Below, piece after piece: positions 42,246 through 50,597 of a stretch of DNA of 58,814 nucleotides. How positions within the stretch are numbered: position 1 is the stretch's first letter; every line of letters begins with the position of its first letter. A program made the position numbers and the translations under genes. Source of the DNA: Caccousia sp900752115 (lineage in GTDB: Bacteria; Bacillota; Clostridia; Oscillospirales; Acutalibacteraceae). Location: contig CABRNB010000006.1 of assembly GCA_902472225.1 (NCBI GenBank), forward strand, positions 1 to 58,814, read 5' to 3'. A model generated the notes under the pieces. The model searched no databases. It was not told the DNA's origin and saw nothing but the letters and a program-made list of their open reading frames with translations.

Positions 42246-43355
42246 CTATTTATGAGATGATGCTTTTTTTCTGCGTGCAAGGAGGATAAAAGCCGTAACC
42301 CCTGCTGCAACTGCTGCGGCAACGATCAGCCCAACCGCCATATAGGAAGTTTCGCCGTCATCCTTTTCCGGTTCGGGTTCCTCTGCCTGCGGACTGTCCG
42401 GTGAGACTGGTTCTTCAGAGCCGTTGCCATCGGACGCCTGAGCGGAGGTTTCCGGGGTTTTGCTTTCCATGGAAGCAGTTCCAGACGCTTCAGACTGTGG
42501 GCTATCCGAGGAAGCGGCTACCGGCACAAAGGGCTTGTCGGATCCGAGGATAGCGATCCGCCCCGGGGAAGGGGCTTCAAAAATCAAAGCGTCGCCCTCG
42601 GAAACGGTTTCAAGAGGCTCCGGCTCCTCACCGAGATAAACCGCCTGATGATGGCTTTGGCTTTTCAGATGATCATTTAAGGGGATGCGGATCTCTATCG
42701 GAATGTCCCCCAGCTCCAGCCGTCTGCCGCTTTGCCGGATCGAAATCTCATAGACCGATAAAAGCCCTGGCAGCTGGGCTTCCAGTCCGGGATCGGCGCA
42801 GAGCAGGCTTTCCGCCGCCATTGTATCGGCATAGAGCTCTGCATCCTCCGATAAATCCGCTTGGAGGGAGACGGACACGCCGTTATCCGGAAAGGTGAGT
42901 TCCACCTTCCCGGAGCCAGCCGCAGCAGGGGCCGGCCCGTCTGCTTCCGGGCCGCTGGAGGCCCAGGGCCCCCAGTCCCCAACATCGGCTACCATATATT
43001 GGCCGTCCGGATCCCCGACGATCATAATCCACCGGGCACGCACCCGGATGGTGTATTCCTCCTGCGGCAGGGTCACGGTATCGGATGAGAAAAAGACATA
43101 GGGCTGGATCTCCGACGTCTGGTTTTCCAACACCTCGCCTTCGAGAAGCAGATGAGCCTCGTACTCGAAACTGTCGCTGGAACCGGCGTTTTCCGGCTTA
43201 TCCCACTGCACTTGATTTTTGTAGCCTGACCAGCGGGGATTGCCGGGTATATATTCTTCCGCAGCCAAAGCAGGCTGGGCAAGCGCTGGGAGCGTGATGC
43301 AAAGCGCCAGTGCCATTCCCCATATCCGCTTTTTCCATGCAGCCCGAATCTTCAT
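42246..43355 (-). CDS. Secreted, membrane-anchored surface protein with Ser/Pro/Glu stalk
   Basis: 369 aa. Signal peptide (WGMALALCITLPALAQPALA), an N-terminal fibronectin-III-like part (PRWSGYKNQVQWDKPENAGS to YTIRVRARW), a middle domain (150-275), a flexible stalk rich in Ser, Pro, Glu and Thr (280-335), then TM helix AVGLIVAAAVAAGVTAFILL and RRKK. The same anchor end as its neighbour suggests they are displayed together. No catalytic motif seen. A 95-bp spacer follows to the next gene. Confidence 0.75.
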   Translation of the reverse strand: MKIRAAWKKRIWGMALALCITLPALAQPALAAEEYIPGNPRWSGYKNQVQWDKPENAGSSDSFEYEAHLLLEGEVLENQTSEIQPYVFFSSDTVTLPQEEYTIRVRARWIMIVGDPDGQYMVADVGDWGPWASSGPEADGPAPAAAGSGKVELTFPDNGVSVSLQADLSEDAELYADTMAAESLLCADPGLEAQLPGLLSVYEISIRQSGRRLELGDIPIEIRIPLNDHLKSQSHHQAVYLGEEPEPLETVSEGDALIFEAPSPGRIAILGSDKPFVPVAASSDSPQSEASGTASMESKTPETSAQASDGNGSEEPVSPDSPQAEEPEPEKDDGETSYMAVGLIVAAAVAAGVTAFILLARRKKASSHK

Positions 43356-43429
43356 GGCACACTAGATTCTCCTTTTTTACTGTAAGGCGCGGGAAGAAGC
43401 TGTCTCCCCGCGCCTCTTATTTTCTGCTC

Positions 43430-44782
43430 TCAGTTCAGTACTGCGCCGCCCCACTCGACCGCCTCAAAGCCGCTACGGTCCATGGGAACGATTTCCGGCT
43501 CGGGAACCGCGCCGCCCTCGTACCGGACAAAGCCAAACCACAGGCGGAATATGTTGTCCGGCTGGACCGAGAAGCGGACCGGCATTTCCGCATCCACCCC
43601 TTCGGTGAGCAGCGGATACATCACATAATCTACGCCGGGCTCCAGGTAATCCGTCCAGTATTCGATAAAGTCCAGAATTTCCTGCTCGTTGAAGCCATAA
43701 GCCTCCAGCACCCGGCGGTAGGTCTGCTCCCGCTGCTCCGCCTTCACCACAAAGCCCTCGTCCAGGCGGAAAATGGAGGGATCTGCCAGGCTTTCGTAGA
43801 ACAGGAAGCCATATTTGCCGCCTGCATCCTCCAACGTGCCGTCCGGATGGGCGGTAACTGTCCATCCGTCCCCATACAGCGGGTCGGACACGGTCAGAAG
43901 CTCCGGCCGGTCAAAGGTGACGGTGATCTCCGTCTCCTCTTCGGGGTACAGGTAGATGTTGGGCTTTTTGACCTCCACTCCCCTGGGGGTCATGGAGGAG
44001 GGATCCTGATTCATGGAGTTGAGCCGGTCCAGAAGGGCCTGAGCCTCGGCTTCCTTGCCCGCGGCGATCAGCTCGGCGTACCGCTGGTACAGCTGGGCGA
44101 TCCTCCAGTCCTGCCAGTTCTGGCCTTGGACATCATCGAAGGCGTTGAAATCCCCCGCAAGGGACTCATACCCGTTATCGCGGATGTTCCGGATATAGGC
44201 GTCCCCGTCCCCGCCGAACAACTCGGTGATCCCCCAGTTCATGTCGATGGTCATCTGATCCATGAAATCAATAATGGGATGCTTGTTCTCGGCGATATAG
44301 TCCACCACCGGCTGGGACTGGATCACCCCCTGGGTCACCTCTGCGGCGGTACCGATCCGCTCTGCGCCGGGATGCTTGACCATCTCCGATGTGGCGCCGA
44401 TTCCGGTTAGGATATTATCGATAAATTCCATCCCGGGGGAAATATTGGCGTAGGGGCTGCTGCCCGGGGTCATATCCTCCACCGCTTCGGTCAGGGTGGA
44501 AATCTTTTCCACCCCATTCTGGAATCGCTTGGCCCCCCGCCGGACAGCGGCAGAGCTGGGGGTCTGGCTTGGACTTTCCCCCCGGGGTCTGGTCCAGTTC
44601 TGGATCGTCTCCTCGGTTAGCATGAGATAAACGCCTCCGGCGGCGTCGGAGCCGGAGGGCCGGTAGCCCTCAAAACTGCTGGGCAGCGACCCGGAGGGCG
44701 GGTCGTCGGCGTAGACCGGCGTTATGGCGGCCGACGCCGCGATGATCGCCGCCAGGGCAAAAGGCATCCATTTTCTTCTCAT
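43430..44782 (-). CDS. Secreted protein with KPNIYLYP-type domain
   Basis: 450 aa. Signal peptide MRRKWMPFALAAIIAASAA to PVYA. Residues 45-250 are a helical region without known match. From about 268, KKPNIYLYPEEETEITVTFD opens a domain with DGWTVTAHPDGTLEDAG and YGFLFYESLADP, a pattern I have seen in many secreted bacterial proteins of unknown function (KPxIYLYP proteins). No TM or LPXTG at the C-terminus, so it may be free or held by partners. The ATG overlaps the stop of the upstream TPR gene (ATGA). Confidence 0.75.
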   Translation of the reverse strand: MRRKWMPFALAAIIAASAAITPVYADDPPSGSLPSSFEGYRPSGSDAAGGVYLMLTEETIQNWTRPRGESPSQTPSSAAVRRGAKRFQNGVEKISTLTEAVEDMTPGSSPYANISPGMEFIDNILTGIGATSEMVKHPGAERIGTAAEVTQGVIQSQPVVDYIAENKHPIIDFMDQMTIDMNWGITELFGGDGDAYIRNIRDNGYESLAGDFNAFDDVQGQNWQDWRIAQLYQRYAELIAAGKEAEAQALLDRLNSMNQDPSSMTPRGVEVKKPNIYLYPEEETEITVTFDRPELLTVSDPLYGDGWTVTAHPDGTLEDAGGKYGFLFYESLADPSIFRLDEGFVVKAEQREQTYRRVLEAYGFNEQEILDFIEYWTDYLEPGVDYVMYPLLTEGVDAEMPVRFSVQPDNIFRLWFGFVRYEGGAVPEPEIVPMDRSGFEAVEWGGAVLN

Positions 44783-45657
44783 TGCAGTTTTCCCTCCTTT
44801 TTCGTAAATTCCGTGTATTCCGCTATGGTCTGGGAGAGCGCCTGGTCCTTTCCGTCGTCCAGTTCCGTCGCCTGATCCAGATAGGTCAGGGCCAGGGGGT
44901 AGTTCCCCCGGATGCAGTTGGCCACCCCCAGATAACAGTTGGTGTAGGGATTCTCGGGGTTCAGTTCGTAGGCCCGGCCGAGGAAGAAAAAGATGGTAGG
45001 CAGGACATAATCCATATCGCGTGCAGTCACTTCGTCCAGTATGCTAATCCCTCGCATCAGGTTGGCGGTCTCCCACTGGGGATAGGCGTACACGGCATCC
45101 AGCCAGTTGTTTCGGAAGCCTACATCGCTTCCCATTTGGCGGCACAGCTCGCCGTACTGGAGGAAATACTCCTGGCTTCCTTTGTCGGCCACTTTCTTCA
45201 GAGCTGCCTCTGCCCCGGCCGGATCTCCAGCCACGAGGCAACACTGGGCCAGGAGCAGATGTACCGTGTCGTCCGCCGGGAGGAACTCCGGCGCGCCGTT
45301 TTCCGCAATATCCTTTTCACGTCCGGCAGTGTATTCCGCCGCCAGTCGATCGCCTTCAATCAGATCACCTGAGAGCGCCGCCTCCGTCAGTTGTGCAATC
45401 AGCGGGTTCTCAGCTGGGCTTTCTTCGGACAGTCCGGACGCTGGAAAAAGAAGTCCCGTTCCGGCCGCAACTGCAATCAACAGTACGCATCCTGCCGTCG
45501 CCAGCTTTTTCTGGGGATACCTGCGCCGCAGCACTGCCAGGGCCGCGGCCCCAGCCGCCAGGGCCATGCCGAGGATCCCCCCCAGCAGACTTCCCTTCAG
45601 GAAAACAGTGCAGCACAGAAACAGAATAAACACAAGGATCGATATGGTCATCATCAT
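44779..45657 (-). CDS. Membrane-anchored TPR protein
   Basis: 292 aa. Two N-terminal hydrophobic helices (ISILVFILFLCCTVFLKGSL and a second around 28-65) flank RRRYPQKK. From about 85 helical repeats follow: HLLLAQCCLVAGDPAGAEAA, PTIFFFLGRAYELNPENPYT and CYLGVANCIRGNYPLALTYL are TPR-like. The first of three consecutive ATGs (45655-45657) has GGAGGG seven bases before it, 1 bp after the upstream stop. A scaffold-like role beside the larger TPR protein is inferred. Confidence 0.8.
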   Translation of the reverse strand: MMMTISILVFILFLCCTVFLKGSLLGGILGMALAAGAAALAVLRRRYPQKKLATAGCVLLIAVAAGTGLLFPASGLSEESPAENPLIAQLTEAALSGDLIEGDRLAAEYTAGREKDIAENGAPEFLPADDTVHLLLAQCCLVAGDPAGAEAALKKVADKGSQEYFLQYGELCRQMGSDVGFRNNWLDAVYAYPQWETANLMRGISILDEVTARDMDYVLPTIFFFLGRAYELNPENPYTNCYLGVANCIRGNYPLALTYLDQATELDDGKDQALSQTIAEYTEFTKKEGKLQ

Positions 45658-45658
45658 T

Positions 45659-48139
45659 TCAGTTCCCTCCCTGCGCAAGCTGTCCTCGGACCCGTTCCAG
45701 CGCAAAACCCGCGTGAACGGACACCCCGGTCCAATCTCCGGTATGGCTGCTGCCGATTTTCGGCATGATGTCCAGACTGATCTGGAACGCCTGCTGGGCG
45801 TTTTGCAGATCTCCCAGTTCCTCATAACAGGCGCCCAGGGCGTACCAGATGTAATGTTCGTCTGGTTGCTGAGCCAAAGCCGCAGTGTATTCCCGGATTG
45901 CCTCTTCATACCGGTCCACTCCATTGAGAACCATCCCCCGGATATAGTGGGGGAAGCCGGCTTCCTCCTTCATGGAGATGAGGGCGTCCGCCAGCTCCAG
46001 CGCCCTTTCTCCCTCGGGATCCTCCCATCGATAATAACCCAGATCCACCACCGTATTGTCTGTGGATGCGGCGAAGGCCTGGATATAGGCGTTGAGGTAT
46101 TCGTTCTCCTGGATCTGCTTCAGCTGCTCCTCCGGCAGCTCGTGGTAACAGGCGGCGCCGGGGAACCTGTCGCTCATTACATACCAACTGTCCTCCACCG
46201 TGAGGTAGCTGACGAACTGATAGAGCATATAATCGGCGTAAGGGTCATCGCTCTCTTTGGCGATATCCGACAGGCGTACTCCATAGTCCGCCACCGCCGG
46301 GTAGTCGTCCAGCAGCATGGCGGCCCTGCCGGCATAGCTGAGGGCTATAAAGCTGTCAGGATCCTCCTTCAATGCCGCCTCTGCCAGCTCCAGGCACTCC
46401 TCTCCCTGGGCCAGCATAAAATAGCCGTACATAGCCTGTTCGGTAAGGAAGGGGTCACCTGTTTCCTCTGCGGCCCGCTGAGCGTAGGCGGCCCCCTTTG
46501 CGGTGTCCCCCAGCTTCAGATAGATACCGGTAAGCTTCTTCATGTGGGCCAAACGCTCATCCTCACTGTCCTCAGCCATAAGCTCCTCCCGGTAGAGGGT
46601 ATCGTATCGGTCGACACAGGCGAGGATCTCAGAGGATTGCGAGGATCCCGGGACAACCGGATACCCGTCCAGCATGTAAAGGACCAGGTACTGGTAGGCG
46701 ATCTCTTCCGGGAAATCCTCTGCCAGCCCCATAGTCCGATGCATGATATCGTTGTCCACTCCGCTTTCTCCGACGCTATCTCCCGCCTGAGCCCAGGAGA
46801 TCAGGTCCGCGCAATTATACTGCACCTCCACCTGCGCCCGGCCGGCCAGAAGCCGTTCCACGGCGCTGGGGGAGAGTCCTGTTTCCTCTTGTGCGGCGCC
46901 GCTGTAAATCTGGGCCGCCGCCAGCTGCACCACAGCATCCTGCTGGAGTTCTTTTTGCGCATCGGACAGCTCTTCGGCCTGCCGATATGCCTCCAGCAGC
47001 CGGAAGCACAGGGCCGATGTGATCTTTCCCTGCCGGTACTGTTCCTCCAGCAAAGTAAGTTCATTCGCTCCGGCAGTTATATTGACCAGCTGCGCTAGGG
47101 TCTCGTTGCGGGTGTGTGCACTGGCATGGAGAGAACCAAAGTGTCCTCCTTCCGCATACTGCTCCAGCGCGTCCAGCGTTTCCAGATAATCTACATACTC
47201 CTTTCGGGCAGAGAGATAATCCCCTGCCGAAAGATAGGACTGTGCGGCGGAGAGCTGCTGCTCCATGCTGGCCAGGAAGCCGGTAGACCCGGCCTCCGTG
47301 GTGGTAGGAAGGGCTCCCCACAGCAGTGTGAGCGCCAGAACAAGGCAGGAGAGGGCCGGGCGAAACCAGCCGCTTTTCCATACCGGCGATTTGGGAGGCG
47401 GGGCTGCGGATGCGTCGTCTTCTCCGGAAGGCTTCTGCGCGCTGGGCATTTCAGTTGGCAAACCAGTGGCCAGGGGCCGTCTGGAAGCGGCGGCGAGGAT
47501 CCCGGTCAGCACAGCCCATTGGACAATGGCCGAGACCAGCCTGGCCAGCCCGGCGGCGAATACGCTGTCGCCCGCTGGCTGGAGCAGAGCGACCGCTGAG
47601 CTCAGCATCGCAGAACCCATGAACAGCCCGACCATGATCACTGCGGAGAAGATGGCTGAAACAGACACACCTTTCGCTCTCTTTTCACCTGTAACCGTTT
47701 CCACCACATGAAAAAGAAGCATAGACGTCAATACAGAAGCGGTCGCATTGATCAAAACAGCGGGAATCCAGACGCTCCAAAGGTTTTGAAACATCGGCGC
47801 AAGGTAGGTTTGGAGCAGCGACAGCAGCAATTCCCGGCCGTAAAATACGGCGAGCAGAGGAAGAATCCCGCTGAACAATAGCCGGAAAGGGAACCTCTTA
47901 TCAGGCCGGGCTGACCGGGCTGCAGCCAACACAAAGGCCGCGCCGCCCAATATCCCGGCAGAATCCGCAAGGAACAGGGTCAACACATCCAGCGAATGTT
48001 TTTCTATGTAGAGCAAGGCTGTTTTCAAAAGAAAGGGAAGCAAAAGCTGGCAGCAAAGCCCGCCGAACAGCCATTTTGCCCAGCCGCTTTGATATGCGTC
48101 AGCCAACGTTCGTATCAGTCGTTGTTTTTCTTCTTTCAA
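45659..48139 (-). CDS. Large multi-TM protein with C-terminal TPR array
   Basis: 826 aa. Residues 1-240 hold five or six TM helices (LLLPFLLKTALLYIEKHSLD and LLFSGILPLLAVFYGREL among them), a Ser/Pro linker (240-265), a further TM helix near 280, then a long helical region with TPR-like units up to the end (AVYGYF-like YGYFMLAQGEECLELAEAAL, YIWYALGACYEELGDLQNAQ). The best start is a TTG at 48137-48139, seven bases after AAGGAGG. The ATG at 48166 would put that RBS inside the gene. Its size and position make it the likely core of the operon's membrane complex. Confidence 0.8.
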   Translation of the reverse strand: MKEEKQRLIRTLADAYQSGWAKWLFGGLCCQLLLPFLLKTALLYIEKHSLDVLTLFLADSAGILGGAAFVLAAARSARPDKRFPFRLLFSGILPLLAVFYGRELLLSLLQTYLAPMFQNLWSVWIPAVLINATASVLTSMLLFHVVETVTGEKRAKGVSVSAIFSAVIMVGLFMGSAMLSSAVALLQPAGDSVFAAGLARLVSAIVQWAVLTGILAAASRRPLATGLPTEMPSAQKPSGEDDASAAPPPKSPVWKSGWFRPALSCLVLALTLLWGALPTTTEAGSTGFLASMEQQLSAAQSYLSAGDYLSARKEYVDYLETLDALEQYAEGGHFGSLHASAHTRNETLAQLVNITAGANELTLLEEQYRQGKITSALCFRLLEAYRQAEELSDAQKELQQDAVVQLAAAQIYSGAAQEETGLSPSAVERLLAGRAQVEVQYNCADLISWAQAGDSVGESGVDNDIMHRTMGLAEDFPEEIAYQYLVLYMLDGYPVVPGSSQSSEILACVDRYDTLYREELMAEDSEDERLAHMKKLTGIYLKLGDTAKGAAYAQRAAEETGDPFLTEQAMYGYFMLAQGEECLELAEAALKEDPDSFIALSYAGRAAMLLDDYPAVADYGVRLSDIAKESDDPYADYMLYQFVSYLTVEDSWYVMSDRFPGAACYHELPEEQLKQIQENEYLNAYIQAFAASTDNTVVDLGYYRWEDPEGERALELADALISMKEEAGFPHYIRGMVLNGVDRYEEAIREYTAALAQQPDEHYIWYALGACYEELGDLQNAQQAFQISLDIMPKIGSSHTGDWTGVSVHAGFALERVRGQLAQGGN

Positions 48140-48162
48140 GGCAAAGCCTCCTTTCAGTGGAG

Positions 48163-48666
48163 TCATTGTTCATCTGGCCGAGGGGCTTGTTCCGGCTGAG
48201 AAAGAGCCGTGCCGCATTCCGGGCAGAATTTCACTCCCGGTTCCGCAGCCGCCCCGCATTGCAGGCATACAGCAGGGGACTCTGCCACCAGTTTTGTTCC
48301 ACATTGCCGGCAAAATTTTGTTCCCGCTGTGTTCTCTGTCCCGCAGGATGGGCAAACAGGACCTGCCGAGGCCGTCGTGACAGCCCGCGCTGCTTCCGCC
48401 GCGCGGATTCGGTCAATCTCCAACTGTGCATGTGCAGCCTCATCGTAATGCGCTTTGGCCGACTGACAGGCCTCCAGTATCTCTGGCTCTATCCGGCCGC
48501 CGGAAAGAAATTGGCCATAATAATACTCACCGATTTTTCTCAGCTCTGTTTCCGCAAGAGCCTTTTCCGATGTAATTTTTCCGTTCAACTTGCTCATCGC
48601 AATCGCTTCGTTGGTTTTATCCCCCAAATTTTTTGCCAAGCTGCCTAACTTATCCAGAAACGCCAT
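48163..48666 (-). CDS. Zinc-ribbon protein
   Basis: 167 aa. Residues 1-95 are helical and charged (MAFLDKLGSLAKNLGDKTNE, SEKALAETELRKIGEYYYGQ), a segment that often precedes zinc ribbons in small Firmicute proteins. Two four-cysteine ribbons follow: CPSCGTENTAGTKFCRQCG and CLQCGAAAEPGVKFCPECG. Cytoplasmic, without TM. It may be an adaptor for the membrane proteins of the operon. Function unknown. Confidence 0.8.
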   Translation of the reverse strand: MAFLDKLGSLAKNLGDKTNEAIAMSKLNGKITSEKALAETELRKIGEYYYGQFLSGGRIEPEILEACQSAKAHYDEAAHAQLEIDRIRAAEAARAVTTASAGPVCPSCGTENTAGTKFCRQCGTKLVAESPAVCLQCGAAAEPGVKFCPECGTALSQPEQAPRPDEQ

Positions 48667-48693
48667 AACAATACTCCTCTCTTATGATTTTGT

Positions 48694-49047
48694 TTATCTG
48701 ACAGAGCCGTTTTCCGGCTCATGATTCAGTCTTTCGACGGGTCGATTCATTAAAAGCTCGTTTTCGAGATACTGTACGATCTGATCCGACATAGCGGCCA
48801 TCGTCCGTTCTTTTCCCTGTTCAGACAATCCCCCGCATGGCTGCAGCAACGCGACCTTCAGCTCGGTTCCTACCTCCTTTTCCTCGGCAGAAATAGAAAA
48901 GACGCTGATATTTCCATACACCTTTGCCCTGGCCACGATCGCGTCTTCTTTCTTGTGATAGGAAATGCTCTCTTCATCCAACACATCGTAGATCGCCATC
49001 AGCACATACCGCCTCACATAGGGAAGGATCCGTTTTACATTTTCCAT
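48694..49047 (-). CDS. Small conserved-looking protein of unknown function
   Basis: 117 aa, chosen start at 49045-49047 with AAAGGAGG about eight bases upstream. It has alternating strands and one C-terminal helix (VYGNISVFSISAEEKEVGTE, then GKERTMAAMSDQIVQYLENE), suggesting a compact alpha/beta domain. No TM or signal. Not recognised. It lies between the zinc-ribbon gene and the lipoprotein gene, with tight spacing that supports one transcript. Confidence 0.65.
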   Translation of the reverse strand: MENVKRILPYVRRYVLMAIYDVLDEESISYHKKEDAIVARAKVYGNISVFSISAEEKEVGTELKVALLQPCGGLSEQGKERTMAAMSDQIVQYLENELLMNRPVERLNHEPENGSVR

Positions 49048-49091
49048 ATCATCGCCTCCTTTTTTCTTTATCGGTTCTCTATTTGTGGCTG

Positions 49092-50288
49092 TCATTCGAT
49101 ATATCCGCTGATGGGTTCCAGATACATCGAGTCTTCTGAGACCAGCTGATACCGGTCGCCATGATACCCGTCGCTCCAGCCGTTTTCCGCTTTGTAGATT
49201 TCCCCGGTTTCGGTATCGCAGATACGCTCGTATCCGAGGGTTGCATCGCTTTGCTTTTGACTGATGATATCCTGACTGGTGTTTCGGTTTTCCCAGGAGG
49301 ACATGATCCCGTCTAGCACCTCGTTTGCATTCCGGCTGAACTCCATAGCCCGCGCGACGGTTTCAGTTCCGGCCTGTTTTACGGCATTTACATAGCTTTC
49401 AGAATATTCCAGGCTCCTTGCGCACTCCGTAAGGATGTCGATCCATTCCAGAAAAGAATCTTTCACGGCAGTTACAGCCATCACATTATAGGCCATATAA
49501 TAGCCGCCATCCGCCGATGGGATCTGATATCCTACTGGTGGCCCCGCCGCAATCTCAGCACTTCCGAAATCCACCACTGACGCGGCAAACATGCCCTCAC
49601 CCTCTTTTCCTCCTTCGGTAAAGGTAGCCCGTAGAATCTCATCGTTCAGTGCGTAAGCACTCAAACCGCCGGTTGACGGGAAACGCTCGGTGACAGCAAA
49701 TCCTTCAAACCGGGGGAAGGTATAGCCAGTATAACCCGGCTCAGCCTGCACAGCAAAATCTGCATACTGCGGAAAAATTTTAAAAAAGTTCTCAGTAGAG
49801 GGGGTTGACAGGACTGGCGCCAGGGCAAATATCTGCATTCCGGGGACGCCTGAAATCCCGGAATAATAAGCCCAGGCGTCCTTTCCCTCCTGACTGTGGA
49901 GCAAAGCATCTGCCTTCAGCAGCACGAAAATCTGGTTGAGAGGCTCAGCAGGATCCTGGACCCGGATGGAGTGATACATGCCTGTGCCGCCGCTCGTTAC
50001 CGTCCATCCCTTGGGGATTTGCAAACTGAAATCTGCTGTTTCATACAGCTCCAGTTCGACCGATTTGGCTGCTGTTGGCGTGACGGCGATCTCGTCCTTC
50101 GATGAAGATAAAGCTTCCTCCGAAGGAGGGGTATCTGGTTCTGTGTCCGAAGGATGGGTTTCCAATTTGGAATCCGAAGAGATCTGAGACTGCGCAAGGT
50201 CTCCAGCTTCTCCGCATCCGGAAAGGGTAGTCAGAAAAACTGCTGCCACTAGTAGAAGTATAAATTTTGTCCGCCTCAACTTTTTCAT
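49092..50288 (-). CDS. Lipoprotein with PsbP-like segment, first gene of the envelope operon
   Basis: 398 aa. Signal ILLLVAAVFLTTLSGCGE with lipobox LSGC, then a Ser/Thr/Glu/Pro-rich linker (30-75). Residues 80-130 (LYETADFSLQIPKGWTVTSG) have the F-S-L-x-I-P-x-G-W pattern of PsbP/DUF-type lipoprotein domains. The C-terminal ~45 residues (GYERICDTETGEIYKAENGW) look like a short domain often found at the end of such Firmicute proteins. The start at 50286-50288 has GGAGG upstream. A 16-bp palindrome lies 55 bp before the start. Confidence 0.8.
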   Translation of the reverse strand: MKKLRRTKFILLLVAAVFLTTLSGCGEAGDLAQSQISSDSKLETHPSDTEPDTPPSEEALSSSKDEIAVTPTAAKSVELELYETADFSLQIPKGWTVTSGGTGMYHSIRVQDPAEPLNQIFVLLKADALLHSQEGKDAWAYYSGISGVPGMQIFALAPVLSTPSTENFFKIFPQYADFAVQAEPGYTGYTFPRFEGFAVTERFPSTGGLSAYALNDEILRATFTEGGKEGEGMFAASVVDFGSAEIAAGPPVGYQIPSADGGYYMAYNVMAVTAVKDSFLEWIDILTECARSLEYSESYVNAVKQAGTETVARAMEFSRNANEVLDGIMSSWENRNTSQDIISQKQSDATLGYERICDTETGEIYKAENGWSDGYHGDRYQLVSEDSMYLEPISGYIE

Positions 50289-50342
50289 ACCATAAGTCCT
50301 CCTGATCCATACAAACGCTTTAGATAGAAACGTAAAATTTGC

Positions 50343-50358
50343 TGAAATAGTGATTTCA
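50343..50358. promoter_or_regulatory. 16-bp palindrome upstream of the envelope operon, candidate LuxR operator
   Basis: TGAAAT-AGTG-ATTTCA is a perfect 6-4-6 inverted repeat, between the luxR terminator and the first operon gene. I see no strong sigma-A promoter here, fitting an activated promoter. That it binds the adjacent LuxR protein is inference. Confidence 0.45.
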
Positions 50359-50419
50359 CGGGATTGTTTTACAGCTTTATATCCACTCCTTCCGGTTTCT
50401 TGTTTGCAGAAAACTTCTG

Positions 50420-50464
50420 CGCAAATAAAATAGCGCCGCACCAGAAATTCTGACACAGCGCTAT
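50420..50464 (-). terminator. Intrinsic terminator of the LuxR-type gene
   Basis: On the minus strand ATAGCGCTGTGTCAGA and TCTGGTGCGGCGCTAT form a 16-bp stem (a few G-T pairs) with a three-base loop, followed by TTTATTTGC. So the regulator gene and the envelope operon are separate transcripts. Confidence 0.85.
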
Positions 50465-50597
50465 ACCGCTTTTCAGATCTCCGCGCCAGTCCCTTAAACA
50501 GAGAATAGCATGGAGTATCCTAAAATATAAGGTTACATTCATCTCTTTTTTGGTTTTTATGCTGTTTTTTCTGAGATAACAAGGGGTTGCATTTGTC

